Assembly: GCF_002221505.1 (NCBI RefSeq)
Contig: NZ_CP011036.1
Location: 3,457,201 to 3,521,200, forward strand
DNA: 64,000 bases
Direction of reading: 5' to 3'
DNA from: Pseudoalteromonas nigrifaciens
GTDB taxonomy: Bacteria; Pseudomonadota; Gammaproteobacteria; Enterobacterales; Alteromonadaceae
The position numbers and the translations under genes were made by a program. The first letter of the stretch is position 1. The number at the start of each line of letters is the position of its first letter. The notes beneath the pieces are model-generated. The model saw only the letters and a program-made list of their open reading frames with translations, searched no databases and was not told the DNA's origin. This document shows, piece by piece, positions 36,341-53,347 of this stretch.

Positions 36341-37402
36341 TTATACAACCTGCTCAACACCGGCATCCGCAAAGCTTGCCATGTGGTTATAAAAGCCAAG
36401 AGCGGCTTGTAGCAAAGGTAAGCTCAATGCTGCGCCAGTGCCTTCACCTAAGCGTAAATCTAATTGTAGCAAGGGTTTAACTTCAAGCTTGCTTAACATT
36501 TGTTGATGGCCTTGTTCATTAGAACAATGAGCAAAAATTAAATACTCTTTTACTATAGGGTTAATTTTAATCGCAACCATAGCCGCAGCACTACAAATAA
36601 AGCCATCAACAATAACGGCCATACCTTGCTCTGCCGCCGCTAGCATTGCACCGGTAATATGCACAATTTCAAAGCCACCCACTGCAGCAAGCAGCGCTAT
36701 TGGATCAGCCAAGTGGGCTTTATGCAGTTGTAATGCTTGCTCAACAACATTGATTTTACGCGCAATTAATTCGTCACTCACGCCAGTGCCTCTACCCACA
36801 CATTGCGTCACAGGTAAATTTAATATTGCTGCCATAATAGCTGCGGCACTCGTGGTATTGCCAATTCCCATCTCCCCCATAGCCAATGTATTACAGCCTT
36901 GTTGTTTAAGCTGTAAAACCAGTGACTTAGCATTACTAAACCCTTGCTTTACTTGCGCAGTGCTCATGGCCATGTGTAAGTTAAGCGGGGCGGTTATATT
37001 ACCAAGTCGGCAATCATGTACCTTGCTAGCAGGGCTTTTTTCTAATATACCGCAATCAACAACCTCAAGTTGCCAGCCAAGTTGCTGACAAAATATATTT
37101 ATAGCAGCGCCGCCAGCGACAAAGTTAGCGACCATTTGTGCAGTTACTTCACTCGGTGCAATTGATACTCCTTGCGCTGCAATCCCATGATCTCCAGCAA
37201 AAACAACTAAAGTAGGGTTACAAATCTCAGCTTTAAATGCAGTAAATTCAACGTCACTCTTTATCGTTTGAGATAGTATTTTTACTAACTGTAATGCAAT
37301 CAGTTCAAGCTGACCTAGTGCCCCTAGGGGTTTGGTTTTATTATTTATTTTATTGTGAATAAGGTGGTCAAATTGATTATTCAAAGGGGCTATTTTAAAC
37401 AT
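36341..37402 (-). CDS. cobT: Nicotinate-nucleotide--dimethylbenzimidazole phosphoribosyltransferase
   Basis: About 353 residues from ATG 37402 (MFKIAPLNNQ); an in-frame GTG at 37417 is also possible. It makes alpha-ribazole phosphate from nicotinate mononucleotide and dimethylbenzimidazole. Signatures are KTKPLGALGQLELIALQL, FAGDHGIAAQGVSIAPSEVTAQMV, MGEMGIGNTTSAAAIMAA and, near the end, LRLGEGTGAALSLPLL with the catalytic Glu. Length is normal for the family. Second gene of the operon after cobC (gap about 90 bp). Confidence 0.95.
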   Translation of the reverse strand: MFKIAPLNNQFDHLIHNKINNKTKPLGALGQLELIALQLVKILSQTIKSDVEFTAFKAEICNPTLVVFAGDHGIAAQGVSIAPSEVTAQMVANFVAGGAAINIFCQQLGWQLEVVDCGILEKSPASKVHDCRLGNITAPLNLHMAMSTAQVKQGFSNAKSLVLQLKQQGCNTLAMGEMGIGNTTSAAAIMAAILNLPVTQCVGRGTGVSDELIARKINVVEQALQLHKAHLADPIALLAAVGGFEIVHITGAMLAAAEQGMAVIVDGFICSAAAMVAIKINPIVKEYLIFAHCSNEQGHQQMLSKLEVKPLLQLDLRLGEGTGAALSLPLLQAALGFYNHMASFADAGVEQVV

Positions 37403-37492
37403 TGTGTAGCAACTCACGTTTTCAAAAAAGTAAAAAGATAACTGCTAAATCCCACAACTGATATCGTTGTGATAAAAGAGGATCAGGCGTTT

Positions 37493-38113
37493 TTAAAAAA
37501 TAATTTTAGGCCAAGCTTGGCCATTTTCATCAAAAAATATATCGATACAAATAACCTTGCCATAACCCACAGTAAATATATTTTGATAATTTAACTGTTT
37601 TGGCACCTGACAAATAATAGCGAGTAATTGCTTTATTACTCCTGCATGCGTAATTACAAGTTGTGAGCGAGTACCTTGGCAAATAGTATTAACTAATAAT
37701 TGCTGCCACCACGTTGTTATGCGCTGATAAAAATGAGCCATGCTTTCACCGTTAGGTGGCGTCACGAGCCAAGGGCTTTGCCAAAAGTCACCAATTGTCG
37801 GTGTTTTAGTATGCTGCCACAGTTCATCATAGCTTTGGCCATCCCAATCACCAAAGTTAAACTCTTTAATATCGTCGGTTATATTCAGTGGTATTTTATT
37901 AAAATCACAAAATTGCCGAGCAAACTCACTACAGCGCTTTAAAGACGATGAGGTAACTAAATCAATATTTGCTAACCTGCCACAGGCGATATTTAACTGC
38001 TCAAACCCTTTTTTACTCAATATAAAATCGGTATGCCCCGCTAAAACATCTTTAGTCGTAAGCTCACCATGTCGCAGTAAATAAACTCGGCTAGAAAATG
38101 CTGTCATGCTCAT
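37493..38113 (-). CDS. cobC: Alpha-ribazole phosphatase-like histidine phosphatase
   Basis: A 206-residue phosphoglycerate-mutase-fold phosphatase with the catalytic VYLLRHGE (near residue 11) and second His in VITHAGVIKQLL (near 152). Acidic FNFGDWDGQSYDEL lies between. CobC removes phosphate from alpha-ribazole-5'-phosphate before CobS acts. The position at the head of a cobT-cobS-cobU run supports this over a general phosphatase. No cobalamin riboswitch was recognised in the ~90 bp before the start. Confidence 0.85.
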   Translation of the reverse strand: MSMTAFSSRVYLLRHGELTTKDVLAGHTDFILSKKGFEQLNIACGRLANIDLVTSSSLKRCSEFARQFCDFNKIPLNITDDIKEFNFGDWDGQSYDELWQHTKTPTIGDFWQSPWLVTPPNGESMAHFYQRITTWWQQLLVNTICQGTRSQLVITHAGVIKQLLAIICQVPKQLNYQNIFTVGYGKVICIDIFFDENGQAWPKIIF

Positions 38114-38208
38114 ACAAGTCTAAAATAAATGTACTTTGAGTTTATCAGCATAGTATTTTTTTATCTTTGAGTTTTACTTATTAATGACTTGAATTTTACT
38201 TTTCTGCA

Positions 38209-38320
38209 GACGTAAAAAAGCCCGAATATTTTCAATCGGGCTTTCTCGATTTGGAGCCTGGCAATGTCGTGGTGCCCACAACGGTGGAAAATCACAGTGC
38301 AAATGCACCACATTCATTGG
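38209..38320 (-). pseudogene. Degenerate 5S rRNA-derived copy A with terminator
   Basis: The end of the real 5S operon is repeated here: CAGACGTAAAAAAGCCCGAA with a terminator stem (AGCCCGA/TCGGGCT, 38214-38241), then TTGGAGCCTGGCAATGTC as in the true 5S 3' end, then an insert of about 23 bp absent from the real 5S, then TCACAGTGCAAATGC...CATTGGC, a diverged version of the real TCACATAGCAAATGC...CATCGGC. The rest of the 5S is not recognisable. It shares the insert with copy B. Confidence 0.65.
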
Positions 38321-38415
38321 CTAGTGGTGATGTTTTCATGATTTGAGTGTCGGGTGTCGCTACGCTCGCCCAACCTACGCGGGAGACTTGTGTACATTAT
38401 TCACCCACACTTCAC

Positions 38416-38612
38416 TTTTTACAATTTGGAGCCTGGTAATGTCGTAGTGCCCACAGCGGTAGAGAGTCACATAGCAAATGCGACACACTCTCTTTGTGTC
38501 GGGGCGGCCTTCCGCGTGGTTCGCCTTCGAGCTGTTTTGTTTGATATAAAGGAATACAAATGCCGTAGAGCACAGGATGTGCAGGAGCGGCCACTACTGA
38601 ATTCGCATGGGC
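38416..38612 (-). pseudogene. Degenerate 5S rRNA-derived copy B
   Basis: Starts with the same TTTTTACAATTTGGAGCCTG junction as the true 5S/terminator. It then carries the copy-A-like insert GTCGTAGTGCCCACAGCGGT, then TCACATAGCAAATGCGACAC as in the real 5S. After about 100 bp of unrelated sequence it resumes with GAGCTGTTTTG and CACTACTGAATTCGCATGGG, matching the real GCGCTGTTTCG and CACTACTGAGTTCGGCATGG. It is thus an interrupted, diverged 5S copy. Copies A and B are separated by a sequence (38345-38400) that includes GTCGCTACGCTCGCCCAACC, possibly another dispersed repeat. Confidence 0.65.
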
Positions 38613-38638
38613 TTTTGGCTATTTATTAAATCCCAGAC

Positions 38639-38675
38639 GTAAAAAAGCCCGAATCGTTAAATTCGGGCTTTTTAC
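38639..38675 (-). terminator. rRNA operon terminator
   Basis: Stem AAGCCCGAAT / ATTCGGGCTT with a 6-nt loop and T runs on the minus strand, immediately after the 5S gene. Confidence 0.9.
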
Positions 38676-38682
38676 AATTTGG

Positions 38683-38800
38683 AGCCTGGCAATGTCCTAC
38701 TTTCACATAGCAAATGCTACACTATCATCGGCGCTGTTTCGTTTCACTACTGAGTTCGGCATGGGGTCAGGTGGGTCCAAAACGCTATTGTTACCAAGCA
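38683..38800 (-). rRNA. rrf: 5S ribosomal RNA
   Basis: About 118 nt. The minus strand starts TGCTTGGTAACAATAGCG and ends ATTGCCAGGCT, whose ends pair as 5S helix I. Internal GACCCACCTGACCCCATGCC and CCGAACTCAGTAGTGAAACG are conserved 5S segments. The end positions are estimates within a few bases. It lies 143 bp after the 23S gene, followed by the terminator. Confidence 0.95.
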
Positions 38801-38943
38801 AATTAGGGCGTTAATTCATATCACTACAAATTAACTGAATTTGGAAAATATCTGATAATATTTTTTAAGTCTTTGCGTAAATATCTACTTTAGTCATATT
38901 AACTTCTTGCTTGAACTGTCACATAAAACGCGTTTGGCGTTGT

Positions 38944-41833
<2,890 letters not shown>

Positions 41834-42272
41834 ATACAACCCAAACGGGTCTTGCTTGGTCTTTGCTACTTATGCTGCCTTGCTTTCTATTTTTGCTTGG
41901 TTACATAACACGTTATGCGCCCAGCGACAAAAATATTAGCGGCGTTGCCTAAGCATCAAATCCACGTCGCAATACTAAACAATAAAGTTTAGTCATACGT
42001 TAGTGACAGTTTAACTTCGCCAGAAGTTAATATTGAATACTAAAGTAGATACCAATCAACAAACGAAACGTTCATTAAATGGCACTGAATGATACTGCTA
42101 TCATTCTTTTTACTTTTGAAAACTCTGTACAAATAACAGTGTTATTCATACGAATTTTATTATCAGCTTTTCCAAATTTTTAAAGAGCATATTAATTAGT
42201 CAACTCAAAGAGCAAACTAACAATTAACAATCATCTGTGTGGACACTACGAACAAATAAGTTCTAAATCGTA
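41834..42272 (-). other. 16S-23S internal transcribed spacer without tRNA genes
   Basis: 439 bp. I looked for tRNA-Ile, tRNA-Ala and tRNA-Glu patterns and found none. A spacer BoxA antiterminator reads TGCTCTTTAAAAATTTGGA on the minus strand (42171-42190). Confidence 0.8.
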
Positions 42273-43807
<1,535 letters not shown>

Positions 43808-44020
43808 AAAAAGTTTTATGTCTTTCGACAGCTCAATGAATTCTGAATTTATTTTAATATCTTTCGATATTGAATTGACTGTGCCGAATAATTACCGAAA
43901 TAACTATTCTGTTGGTCACTCAGTTTTCAATTGAGACTCTAATTTGTTTGCCTTACTTAGCGAACTAAGCTTGGCTGTTAGAACTCAATCTGTACGAGTG
44001 CCCACACAGATGATTGCTTT

Positions 44021-44035
44021 ATATTGTTAAAGAAC
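44021..44035 (-). promoter_or_regulatory. rRNA leader BoxA antitermination element
   Basis: Minus strand GTTCTTTAACAATAT, a good match to the gammaproteobacterial rrn leader BoxA region, 214 bp before the 16S 5' end. It would recruit Nus factors for antitermination. Confidence 0.75.
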
Positions 44036-44069
44036 GTTTTGAGTCGCTTTAGCGTCTCAAGGGATGCGT

Positions 44070-44097
44070 ATAATACATCCTTTATTTTTCGAGTCAA
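44070..44097 (-). promoter_or_regulatory. rRNA operon promoter P2
   Basis: Minus strand -35 TTGACT (44097-44092) and -10 TATTAT (44075-44070) with a 16-bp spacer. It lies about 138 bp downstream of P1. Confidence 0.7.
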
Positions 44098-44207
44098 CAC
44101 TTTGTTTTAAACTTTCTTTTGGAAGATTTAAAACCGAAGTTTTATTTAACTCTCTGAGTAATTCGTGTCTCGCTAAGCGTTGACGTTTCCCGTCTCAGTG
44201 GGGTCGC

Positions 44208-44235
44208 ATTATAGGGATAAACGAGTGAGGGTCAA
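44208..44235 (-). promoter_or_regulatory. rRNA operon promoter P1
   Basis: Minus strand -35 TTGACC (44235-44230), 16-bp spacer and -10 TATAAT (44213-44208), followed by the GC-rich discriminator GCGACCCCACTGAGACGG, strikingly like E. coli rrn P1 promoters. The short spacer and GC-rich discriminator are the known basis for stringent (ppGpp/iNTP) control. Confidence 0.85.
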
Positions 44236-44608
44236 CACTTTATTTCCGCTTTATGACAATTAAATGAATATTGTATAAAAGGCATACAAACAAAGGCTTG
44301 CAATGAAGTTTAAGCTTAAAAAAGCACCAAATAAATGGCAGTAATAGGGAAGTTATAGTTACGCTAGGTAGAAGGTAGGTTGTTTAGTTTAAATGTTATG
44401 TTTAAATAATTAAATGCGGCTTAGTTATAGTACTTTACTGGGTAGCTCTAAATAAGTTAAAAGCCGGTACTTTACACCTTTTAAGGTTTAGCAAAATACT
44501 CAGTTAAATATCTGATGTAGAGTAGGGGGCTCATATTGTTCAGACAATAAAAAAGCGAGTTAATAACTCGCTTCTATCTACTTATACTTTTTAACTAAAT
44601 ATAAGTCG
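44236..44608. other. Gene-free region between rRNA promoters and glmU
   Basis: About 370 bp. It holds the upstream (UP-element/Fis) region of rrn P1, which is AT-rich, and the glmU terminator at 44546-44573. No gene or strong repeat was seen. Confidence 0.6.
44546..44573 (-). terminator. Terminator of glmU
   Basis: Minus strand stem AAGCGAGTTA / TAACTCGCTT followed by a T run, 36 bp after the glmU stop codon. Confidence 0.9.
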
Positions 44609-45967
44609 TTATTTTTTAACTGGGCGTTTCCAGCCATCTAAATTACGCTGTTTGCCTCGAGCAATAGCTAGTTGCTCATCTGCTACTGTATTCGTAATAA
44701 CAGAGCCTGCACCAATTGTTGCCATTGCACCAATATTTACGGGTGCAACAAGCGATGAGTTAGAACCAATAAAGGCATTGTTGCCAATAATGGTTTTTGC
44801 TTTATTAACGCCGTCATAGTTACAGGTAATAGTACCCGCGCCAATATTAACCTTTTCGCCAATTTCAGCATCACCTAGGTAACTTAAGTGATTAGCTTTA
44901 GAGCCTTTACCTAAACGGGTTTTTTTCATTTCGACGAAGTTACCAACATGTGAGTCTTCTTCCATAATGGCACCTGGGCGAAGGCGGGCATAGGGACCAA
45001 GCGTACATTTAGCAGCAACTGTTGCATCTTCTATGAGTGTATTAGCTTTTATTATAACGTTATCGCCAATGCTGCAGTTTTTGAGCACACAGTTTGGTCC
45101 AATTTCAACGTTATGACCTATAGTCACTTTGCCTTCAAAAATCACGTTTATATCTATTAGTACATCTTCACCGGTGGTGACTGTTCCGCGAACATCTATA
45201 CGGGCAGGATCGGCAAGTGTTGCCCCATTAAGCATTAACTCTTCTGCTTGCCATGCTTGGTACGCACGTTCAAGACCAGCTAGTTGTATACGATTATTAG
45301 CGCCTTCTACTTCCATTGGGTGATCTGGCTGAGCTGATGTAATTTCGACACCTTCGCTATGCGCCATTGCCACTATGTCGGTTAGGTAATATTCGCCTTG
45401 TGCATTATTGTTAGATAAGTTGCCTAACCAGCTTTTTAGCAATCGACCATTAACGGCCATAATACCGGTATTTACTTCGCTAATAAGTAATTGCTCTGGG
45501 CTGGCATCTTTTTGCTCAACAATACCCACTAACTTGCCATCAACACGTAGCATACGTCCGTAACCATTTGGATTGGCTAAATTTACGGTTAATACCGCTA
45601 AACCATGTTTAGGTGTCGCAGCTAATAAACGTTCAAGCGTTGATTGCTTAGTTAAAGGCACGTCACCGTATAAAATCAGCACTGTATCATCGTCATTAAC
45701 ATGAGAGTTGGCTTGCGCTACTGCATGACCCGTACCTAACTGCTCAGCTTGGAGTACCCAATTTACGTTGTTGTTGGCCAGTTGTTGTTGTAATAGTTCG
45801 CCACCATGACCGTAAACTAAGTTAGTAGTAGTTGCACCTAGTGCTTTTGCGTTATCAATAACGTGCTGCACCATAGGTTTGCCAGCCACTTTATGAAGAA
45901 CTTTAGGTAGCGCTGAGCGCATGCGAGTACCTTTACCCGCTGCAAGAATAACCGTTGTTAGAGACAT
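44609..45967 (-). CDS. glmU: Bifunctional GlcNAc-1-P uridylyltransferase/GlcN-1-P acetyltransferase
   Basis: A 452-residue enzyme forming UDP-GlcNAc. The N-terminal nucleotidyltransferase starts [20 protein letters not shown] (near residue 5), with YGDVPL near 104 and EGANNR near 226. The C-terminal left-handed beta-helix acetyltransferase (about 250-430) has repeated hexapeptides and the catalytic region [14 protein letters not shown] and [13 protein letters not shown]. Full length. It follows the ATP synthase operon as in many gammaproteobacteria, but has its own promoter region and terminator. Confidence 0.97.
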   Translation of the reverse strand: MSLTTVILAAGKGTRMRSALPKVLHKVAGKPMVQHVIDNAKALGATTTNLVYGHGGELLQQQLANNNVNWVLQAEQLGTGHAVAQANSHVNDDDTVLILYGDVPLTKQSTLERLLAATPKHGLAVLTVNLANPNGYGRMLRVDGKLVGIVEQKDASPEQLLISEVNTGIMAVNGRLLKSWLGNLSNNNAQGEYYLTDIVAMAHSEGVEITSAQPDHPMEVEGANNRIQLAGLERAYQAWQAEELMLNGATLADPARIDVRGTVTTGEDVLIDINVIFEGKVTIGHNVEIGPNCVLKNCSIGDNVIIKANTLIEDATVAAKCTLGPYARLRPGAIMEEDSHVGNFVEMKKTRLGKGSKANHLSYLGDAEIGEKVNIGAGTITCNYDGVNKAKTIIGNNAFIGSNSSLVAPVNIGAMATIGAGSVITNTVADEQLAIARGKQRNLDGWKRPVKK

Positions 45968-46222
45968 TAAAACAATTTCCTTTTTTCGTTGTTTTAGCTA
46001 AATAAGCGCGTACTGGTGCACAGTAGATTATGTAAATCACATCATGTGCAAATACTCAGTAGCTTAATTACTGACTACTGAATCTTGGCTGAAACACTCA
46101 GACACTTCAATGGCGTTATTGTAACGGGGATTAGTGATGGATATAAGTAACAAGGGATAAATAGTGAGCACAAAAAGTAAATTTATAATTTTTATAACAT
46201 TGCTGATTTATATTACAGGCAC

Positions 46223-46249
46223 AAAAAAGCCCACGTTATGTGGGCTTTT
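46223..46249 (-). terminator. Terminator of the ATP synthase operon
   Basis: Minus strand stem AAAAGCCCAC / GTGGGCTTTT with a T run, 15 bp after atpC. The 297 bp between glmU and atpC contain otherwise only the glmU promoter region. Confidence 0.9.
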
Positions 46250-46264
46250 AAAAACCAGATAGGC

Positions 46265-46687
46265 TTACTTTTTACGTAATTGCTGAATAATGCGTAGCTG
46301 AGCAATTGCTTCAGCTAGTTGCACTGCGGCTTGATTATAATCAAGTTCAGCAGATGCACCTTTCGCCATTTGAGCTTCAGCGTCACGTTTAGCAGCTTCT
46401 GCAGCTTGCTCGTCAAGGTCTTCACCACGAACAGCTGTATCAGCAAGAACAGTCACTAGATTAGGTTGTACTTCTAATGTACCGCCAGCAATGTAGATGA
46501 ACTCTTCTTCACCAAATTGCTTAACTAAACGTACCATACCAGGTTTAAGGGCAGTAAGTAGTGGAGCGTGACCAGCATTAACGCCTAACTCACCTTCACT
46601 ACCAGTAACTTGAATCGATTCAACACGGCCAGAGAACAAACTCTGCTCTGCGCTTACTACATCAAGATGTACAGTCATAGCTGCCAT
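46265..46687 (-). CDS. atpC: F-type ATP synthase epsilon subunit
   Basis: A 140-residue central-stalk subunit. The N-terminal beta-sandwich ([59 protein letters not shown]) is followed by a helical C-terminal hairpin ([12 protein letters not shown] ... [11 protein letters not shown]), which can inhibit ATP hydrolysis. ATG 46687 follows AGGAGGGGAGT. Last gene of the operon. Confidence 0.97.
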   Translation of the reverse strand: MAAMTVHLDVVSAEQSLFSGRVESIQVTGSEGELGVNAGHAPLLTALKPGMVRLVKQFGEEEFIYIAGGTLEVQPNLVTVLADTAVRGEDLDEQAAEAAKRDAEAQMAKGASAELDYNQAAVQLAEAIAQLRIIQQLRKK

Positions 46688-46701
46688 ACTCCCCTCCTAA
46701 G

Positions 46702-48120
<1,419 letters not shown>

Positions 48121-48981
48121 TTAAACTGCTGCTGAACCAGAACAAATCTCACTAATTTCTTGTGTGATTGCTGCTTGGCGAGCTTTGTTATAAATAAGCT
48201 GTAACTCATCCATAAGGTCGCCGGCATTGTCTGTTGCAGCTTTCATTGCAACCATGCGGGCAGCCTGCTCAGATGCAGCATTTTCAACTACACCTTGGTA
48301 TACTTGAGACTCAACAAACCGTACTAACAACGCTTCTAAAATAGCGTCTGGGTTTGGCTCATACAAGTAATCCCATGTGTGGGCAGATACTTCTTCTTCA
48401 GCTTTTGGCAAAGGGAGTAACTGATCTACTGTTGGCTCTTGCTTCATGGTATTTACAAACTTGTTGTATACCAAGAATAAACGGTCAATTTTACCTTCAG
48501 AGAATGCATCAAGCATTACTTTTACAGGACCAATTATATCCTGAATTGAAGGTTTATCTCCTAAGCCTGCTTTTTTAGCAAGGACTTGACCACCAAAGCG
48601 TTGGAAGAAACCAGCAGCTTTACTGCCTAAAGTTGCAAACTCTGCGCTTACACCTTTTTCTTTCCATGCTTTAATATCTAGTGCAACTTTTTTAAACTCA
48701 TTTGAGTTTAAACCGCCACACAGACCACGGTCTGTAGAGATAACAATATAACCAACTCGTTTTACTTCACGCTCTTCTAAAAAAGGGTGGGTAAAATCAA
48801 GATTTGCCTGAGCAACACGACCAATCACTGTGCGTAATTTTGCAGCGTATGGACGGCTTGTAGCAACGCGTTCTTGCGCCCTTTTCATTTTAGACGCAGC
48901 AACCATTTCCATTGCGCTAGTGATCTTTTGAGTATTTTTAATACTACCGATCTTGCTTTTAATCTCTTTTCCGCTGGCCAT
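48121..48981 (-). CDS. atpG: F-type ATP synthase gamma subunit
   Basis: A 286-residue rotor shaft. The N-terminal [20 protein letters not shown] and C-terminal [20 protein letters not shown] helices form the coiled coil inside the alpha3beta3 ring; [13 protein letters not shown] near 84 is the conserved Rossmann-like part. Correct length and place between atpA and atpD. Confidence 0.98.
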   Translation of the reverse strand: MASGKEIKSKIGSIKNTQKITSAMEMVAASKMKRAQERVATSRPYAAKLRTVIGRVAQANLDFTHPFLEEREVKRVGYIVISTDRGLCGGLNSNEFKKVALDIKAWKEKGVSAEFATLGSKAAGFFQRFGGQVLAKKAGLGDKPSIQDIIGPVKVMLDAFSEGKIDRLFLVYNKFVNTMKQEPTVDQLLPLPKAEEEVSAHTWDYLYEPNPDAILEALLVRFVESQVYQGVVENAASEQAARMVAMKAATDNAGDLMDELQLIYNKARQAAITQEISEICSGSAAV

Positions 48982-49041
48982 GACTCTCTCTCCGAATCAA
49001 GGTGTGCTTTAGTTTCCTAAAGCGCACCATTAATAACTATA

Positions 49042-50583
49042 TTACCAAGTTTGCGTAGACTTGAACTTCGTTAGAAGTTCTTTAAGTTGCGCTTCGATCT
49101 CGGCGTTGTAGTTACCAGTTTCATTGATTTGAGCCACAAGCTCTGCGTATGTGCTATTTGCATACGAAAGTAAAGCCGCTTCAAAATCCATGATCTTAGC
49201 GATCTCGATATCTTGAAGGAAACCTTTTTCAGCAGCAAATAACGACAAAGACATTTCAGCAACAGACATTGGCGCGTACTGTTTCTGCTTCATTAGCTCT
49301 GTTACACGCTCACCATGCTCAAGTTGAGCACGAGTTGCATCATCAAGGTCAGACGCGAACTGCGAGAACGCAGCTAATTCACGGTACTGAGCTAGGGCTA
49401 GACGAATACCGCCACCTAGTTTCTTAACGATTTTAGTTTGTGCAGCACCACCAACACGCGATACCGAAATACCAGCGTTTACTGCCGGACGGATACCTGA
49501 GTTGAATAGGTCAGTTTCTAAGAAAATTTGACCATCGGTGATAGAGATAACGTTAGTCGGTACGAACGCAGAAACGTCGCCGCCTTGAGTTTCAATGATT
49601 GGCAATGCCGTCAATGAACCAGTTGTACCTTTCACTTCACCATTAGTGAACTTTTCAACGTATTCAGCGTTTACACGCGAAGCACGTTCTAAAAGACGAG
49701 AGTGAAGATAGAATACGTCACCTGGGTATGCTTCACGACCTGGTGGGCGCTTAAGTAGTAATGAAATTTGACGATAAGCAACTGCTTGCTTAGACAAATC
49801 ATCATATACGATTAAAGCGTTTTCACCGCGGTCACGGAAGTATTCACCCATAGTACAGCCCGCGAACGGTGCTAAGTACTGAAGTGCCGCTGATTCAGAA
49901 GCAGATGCAACAACTACGATAGTATTTGCTAATGCACCGTGCTCTTCTAATTTGCGAACTACGTTAGCAATAGTAGATGCTTTTTGACCAATCGCAACGT
50001 ACACACACTTAACGCCTGTGCCTTTTTGATTGATGATTGCATCGATTGCTAGTGCAGTTTTACCTGTTTGGCGGTCACCAATGATAAGTTCACGTTGACC
50101 ACGACCAACTGGAATCATCGCATCGATAGATTTATAACCAGTTTGTACTGGCTCATCTACAGATTTACGCTCGATTACACCTGGTGCAATTTTTTCTACA
50201 GGTTCAAACCCGTCATTATCTAGCGCGCCTTTACCATCGATCGGAGCACCTAGTGTGTTAACAACACGACCAAGTAGACCAGGACCAACAGGCACTTCTA
50301 AAATACGACCAGTTGTATATACTTTTACGCCTTCAGTAAGATCCGCGTACGGACCCATTACTACTGCACCAATTGAGTCGCGCTCAAGGTTTAGTGCGAT
50401 AGCATAACGGTTGCCTGGAAGCTCAATCATCTCACCTTGCATACAGTCAGCTAGACCGTGGATGCGGATGATACCGTCTGTAACAGATACAATAGTACCT
50501 TCGTTACGAGCTTCACTTACAACTTCGAACTGCTCAATACGTTGTTTGATCAGATCTGAAATTTCAGTGGAATTAAGTTGCAT
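49042..50583 (-). CDS. atpA: F-type ATP synthase alpha subunit
   Basis: A 513-residue non-catalytic nucleotide-binding subunit. The P-loop [13 protein letters not shown] is near residue 169, and the arginine-finger region is in [21 protein letters not shown] near 365. The N-terminal [20 protein letters not shown] contacts delta. Standard length, 14 bp after atpH. Confidence 0.98.
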   Translation of the reverse strand: MQLNSTEISDLIKQRIEQFEVVSEARNEGTIVSVTDGIIRIHGLADCMQGEMIELPGNRYAIALNLERDSIGAVVMGPYADLTEGVKVYTTGRILEVPVGPGLLGRVVNTLGAPIDGKGALDNDGFEPVEKIAPGVIERKSVDEPVQTGYKSIDAMIPVGRGQRELIIGDRQTGKTALAIDAIINQKGTGVKCVYVAIGQKASTIANVVRKLEEHGALANTIVVVASASESAALQYLAPFAGCTMGEYFRDRGENALIVYDDLSKQAVAYRQISLLLKRPPGREAYPGDVFYLHSRLLERASRVNAEYVEKFTNGEVKGTTGSLTALPIIETQGGDVSAFVPTNVISITDGQIFLETDLFNSGIRPAVNAGISVSRVGGAAQTKIVKKLGGGIRLALAQYRELAAFSQFASDLDDATRAQLEHGERVTELMKQKQYAPMSVAEMSLSLFAAEKGFLQDIEIAKIMDFEAALLSYANSTYAELVAQINETGNYNAEIEAQLKELLTKFKSTQTW

Positions 50584-50597
50584 GCTCTTTTTCCCAA

Positions 50598-51131
50598 TTA
50601 CGATTGTAGTGTTGTGGCTAAGCGGTTTAATTTACCGCGAATAGAGCCGTCGATTACAGTGTCACCCGCCTTAATAATAAGGCCTCCAACTACTGCTGCG
50701 TCTTCACTACAATTCAGCTTAACTTTGCGTGCGAAACGTTTTTCAAGTGCCGCTACCAATGACTCTTGTTGCGCTGCAACAAGAGGGGTTGCCGAAATCA
50801 CATCAACGTCGATTTCTTTGTCGTATTCTGCTTTAAATTTAGCAAATAACTGTGCAACTGCTGGTAGTGCGATCAAACGTCCATTTTCAGCCATCACCTT
50901 AACTAGGTTCTGACCTTGTTCGTTGAGCTGCTCAGCACAAATTTGAATAAATAATTCAGCTTGTGTAGTAGCAGTAGGCATACCCGCTAGAAGCGCAGAT
51001 GCTTTTTCATTGCTAGCAACGTGGCCAGCAAAAAATAACATCTCGTTCCAACTTTCAATAGTGCCTTTTTCAACGGCAAGTTCAAAAGCCGCTTTAGCGT
51101 ATGGGCGAGCGATAGTAGTCAATTCAGACAT
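50598..51131 (-). CDS. atpH: F-type ATP synthase delta subunit
   Basis: A 177-residue peripheral-stalk subunit beginning [20 protein letters not shown]. The start at 51131 is preferred because the AGGAGGG site lies 7 bp before it; the ATG two codons upstream would be too close. The C-terminal [25 protein letters not shown] is the family signature (core [18 protein letters not shown]). It joins F1 to subunit b. Confidence 0.96.
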   Translation of the reverse strand: MSELTTIARPYAKAAFELAVEKGTIESWNEMLFFAGHVASNEKASALLAGMPTATTQAELFIQICAEQLNEQGQNLVKVMAENGRLIALPAVAQLFAKFKAEYDKEIDVDVISATPLVAAQQESLVAALEKRFARKVKLNCSEDAAVVGGLIIKAGDTVIDGSIRGKLNRLATTLQS

Positions 51132-51147
51132 GCTCATACCCTCCTAG

Positions 51148-51618
51148 TTACAGCTCAGCGACAAGTTTTTCAACGATGTCACTATGTGCAGCTTGATTAA
51201 TTTCACGCTCTAAAATTCTCTGTGCGCCAACCACTGCCAGAGTTGCTACTTGCTTACGTAGCTCTTCTGTCACACGGTTACGCTCTGATTCAATTTCAGA
51301 GTGCCCTTGAGCAATGATTTTTTCACGCTCTTGTTGACCACGAACTGTCTCTTCGTCAACAATTAGCACAGCACGCTTTTTAGCTTGGTCTATGATATCA
51401 GCCGCTTGAACTTTGGCATCTTTAAGCTGTTCTGCAGCTTTCTTTTGCGCTAGTTCTAAGTCTTTTTCGGCTCTATCAGAGGCAGCTAAACCATCTTCGA
51501 TTTTTTTCTGGCGAGCTTCAATTGCACCGTTTAGTGGTGGCCATACGAACTTCATACAAAAAAGTACGAACACCGTAAACGCAATCAATTCACCGATAAG
51601 AGTGGCGTTTAAATTCAC
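51148..51618 (-). CDS. atpF: F-type ATP synthase b subunit
   Basis: A 156-residue stator subunit with one N-terminal membrane helix ([25 protein letters not shown]) and a long charged helix forming the dimeric stalk. Starts at GTG 51618, with AAGGAGGAG upstream. No sign of a duplicated b' gene. Confidence 0.96.
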   Translation of the reverse strand: MNLNATLIGELIAFTVFVLFCMKFVWPPLNGAIEARQKKIEDGLAASDRAEKDLELAQKKAAEQLKDAKVQAADIIDQAKKRAVLIVDEETVRGQQEREKIIAQGHSEIESERNRVTEELRKQVATLAVVGAQRILEREINQAAHSDIVEKLVAEL

Positions 51619-51659
51619 AACCGCTCCTCCTTAAATAGTAAGCTGTTCAAAAAATAAAA

Positions 51660-51932
<273 letters not shown>

Positions 51933-51952
51933 TTAAAGGTAAAGATTATAAA

Positions 51953-53205
<1,253 letters not shown>

Positions 53206-53347
53206 GTTTAGTTAACCTTAATGGCGTTCTAATTGTCAGGGTATGAAAACTGGCGAAATTATACTTAATCCTGCCAGTTTTGCAACTTGAGTAGCTGTAT
53301 TGTGGTGTAAAATAACGACAATTGTCTCATTTTAGACATGTTATTTA

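Noticed and set aside
41834..42272. Possible tRNA-Ile/tRNA-Ala in the 16S-23S spacer
   Set aside because: Read on the minus strand; no acceptor stem pairs, T-loop GTTCRANYC or anticodon arm in the expected arrangement.
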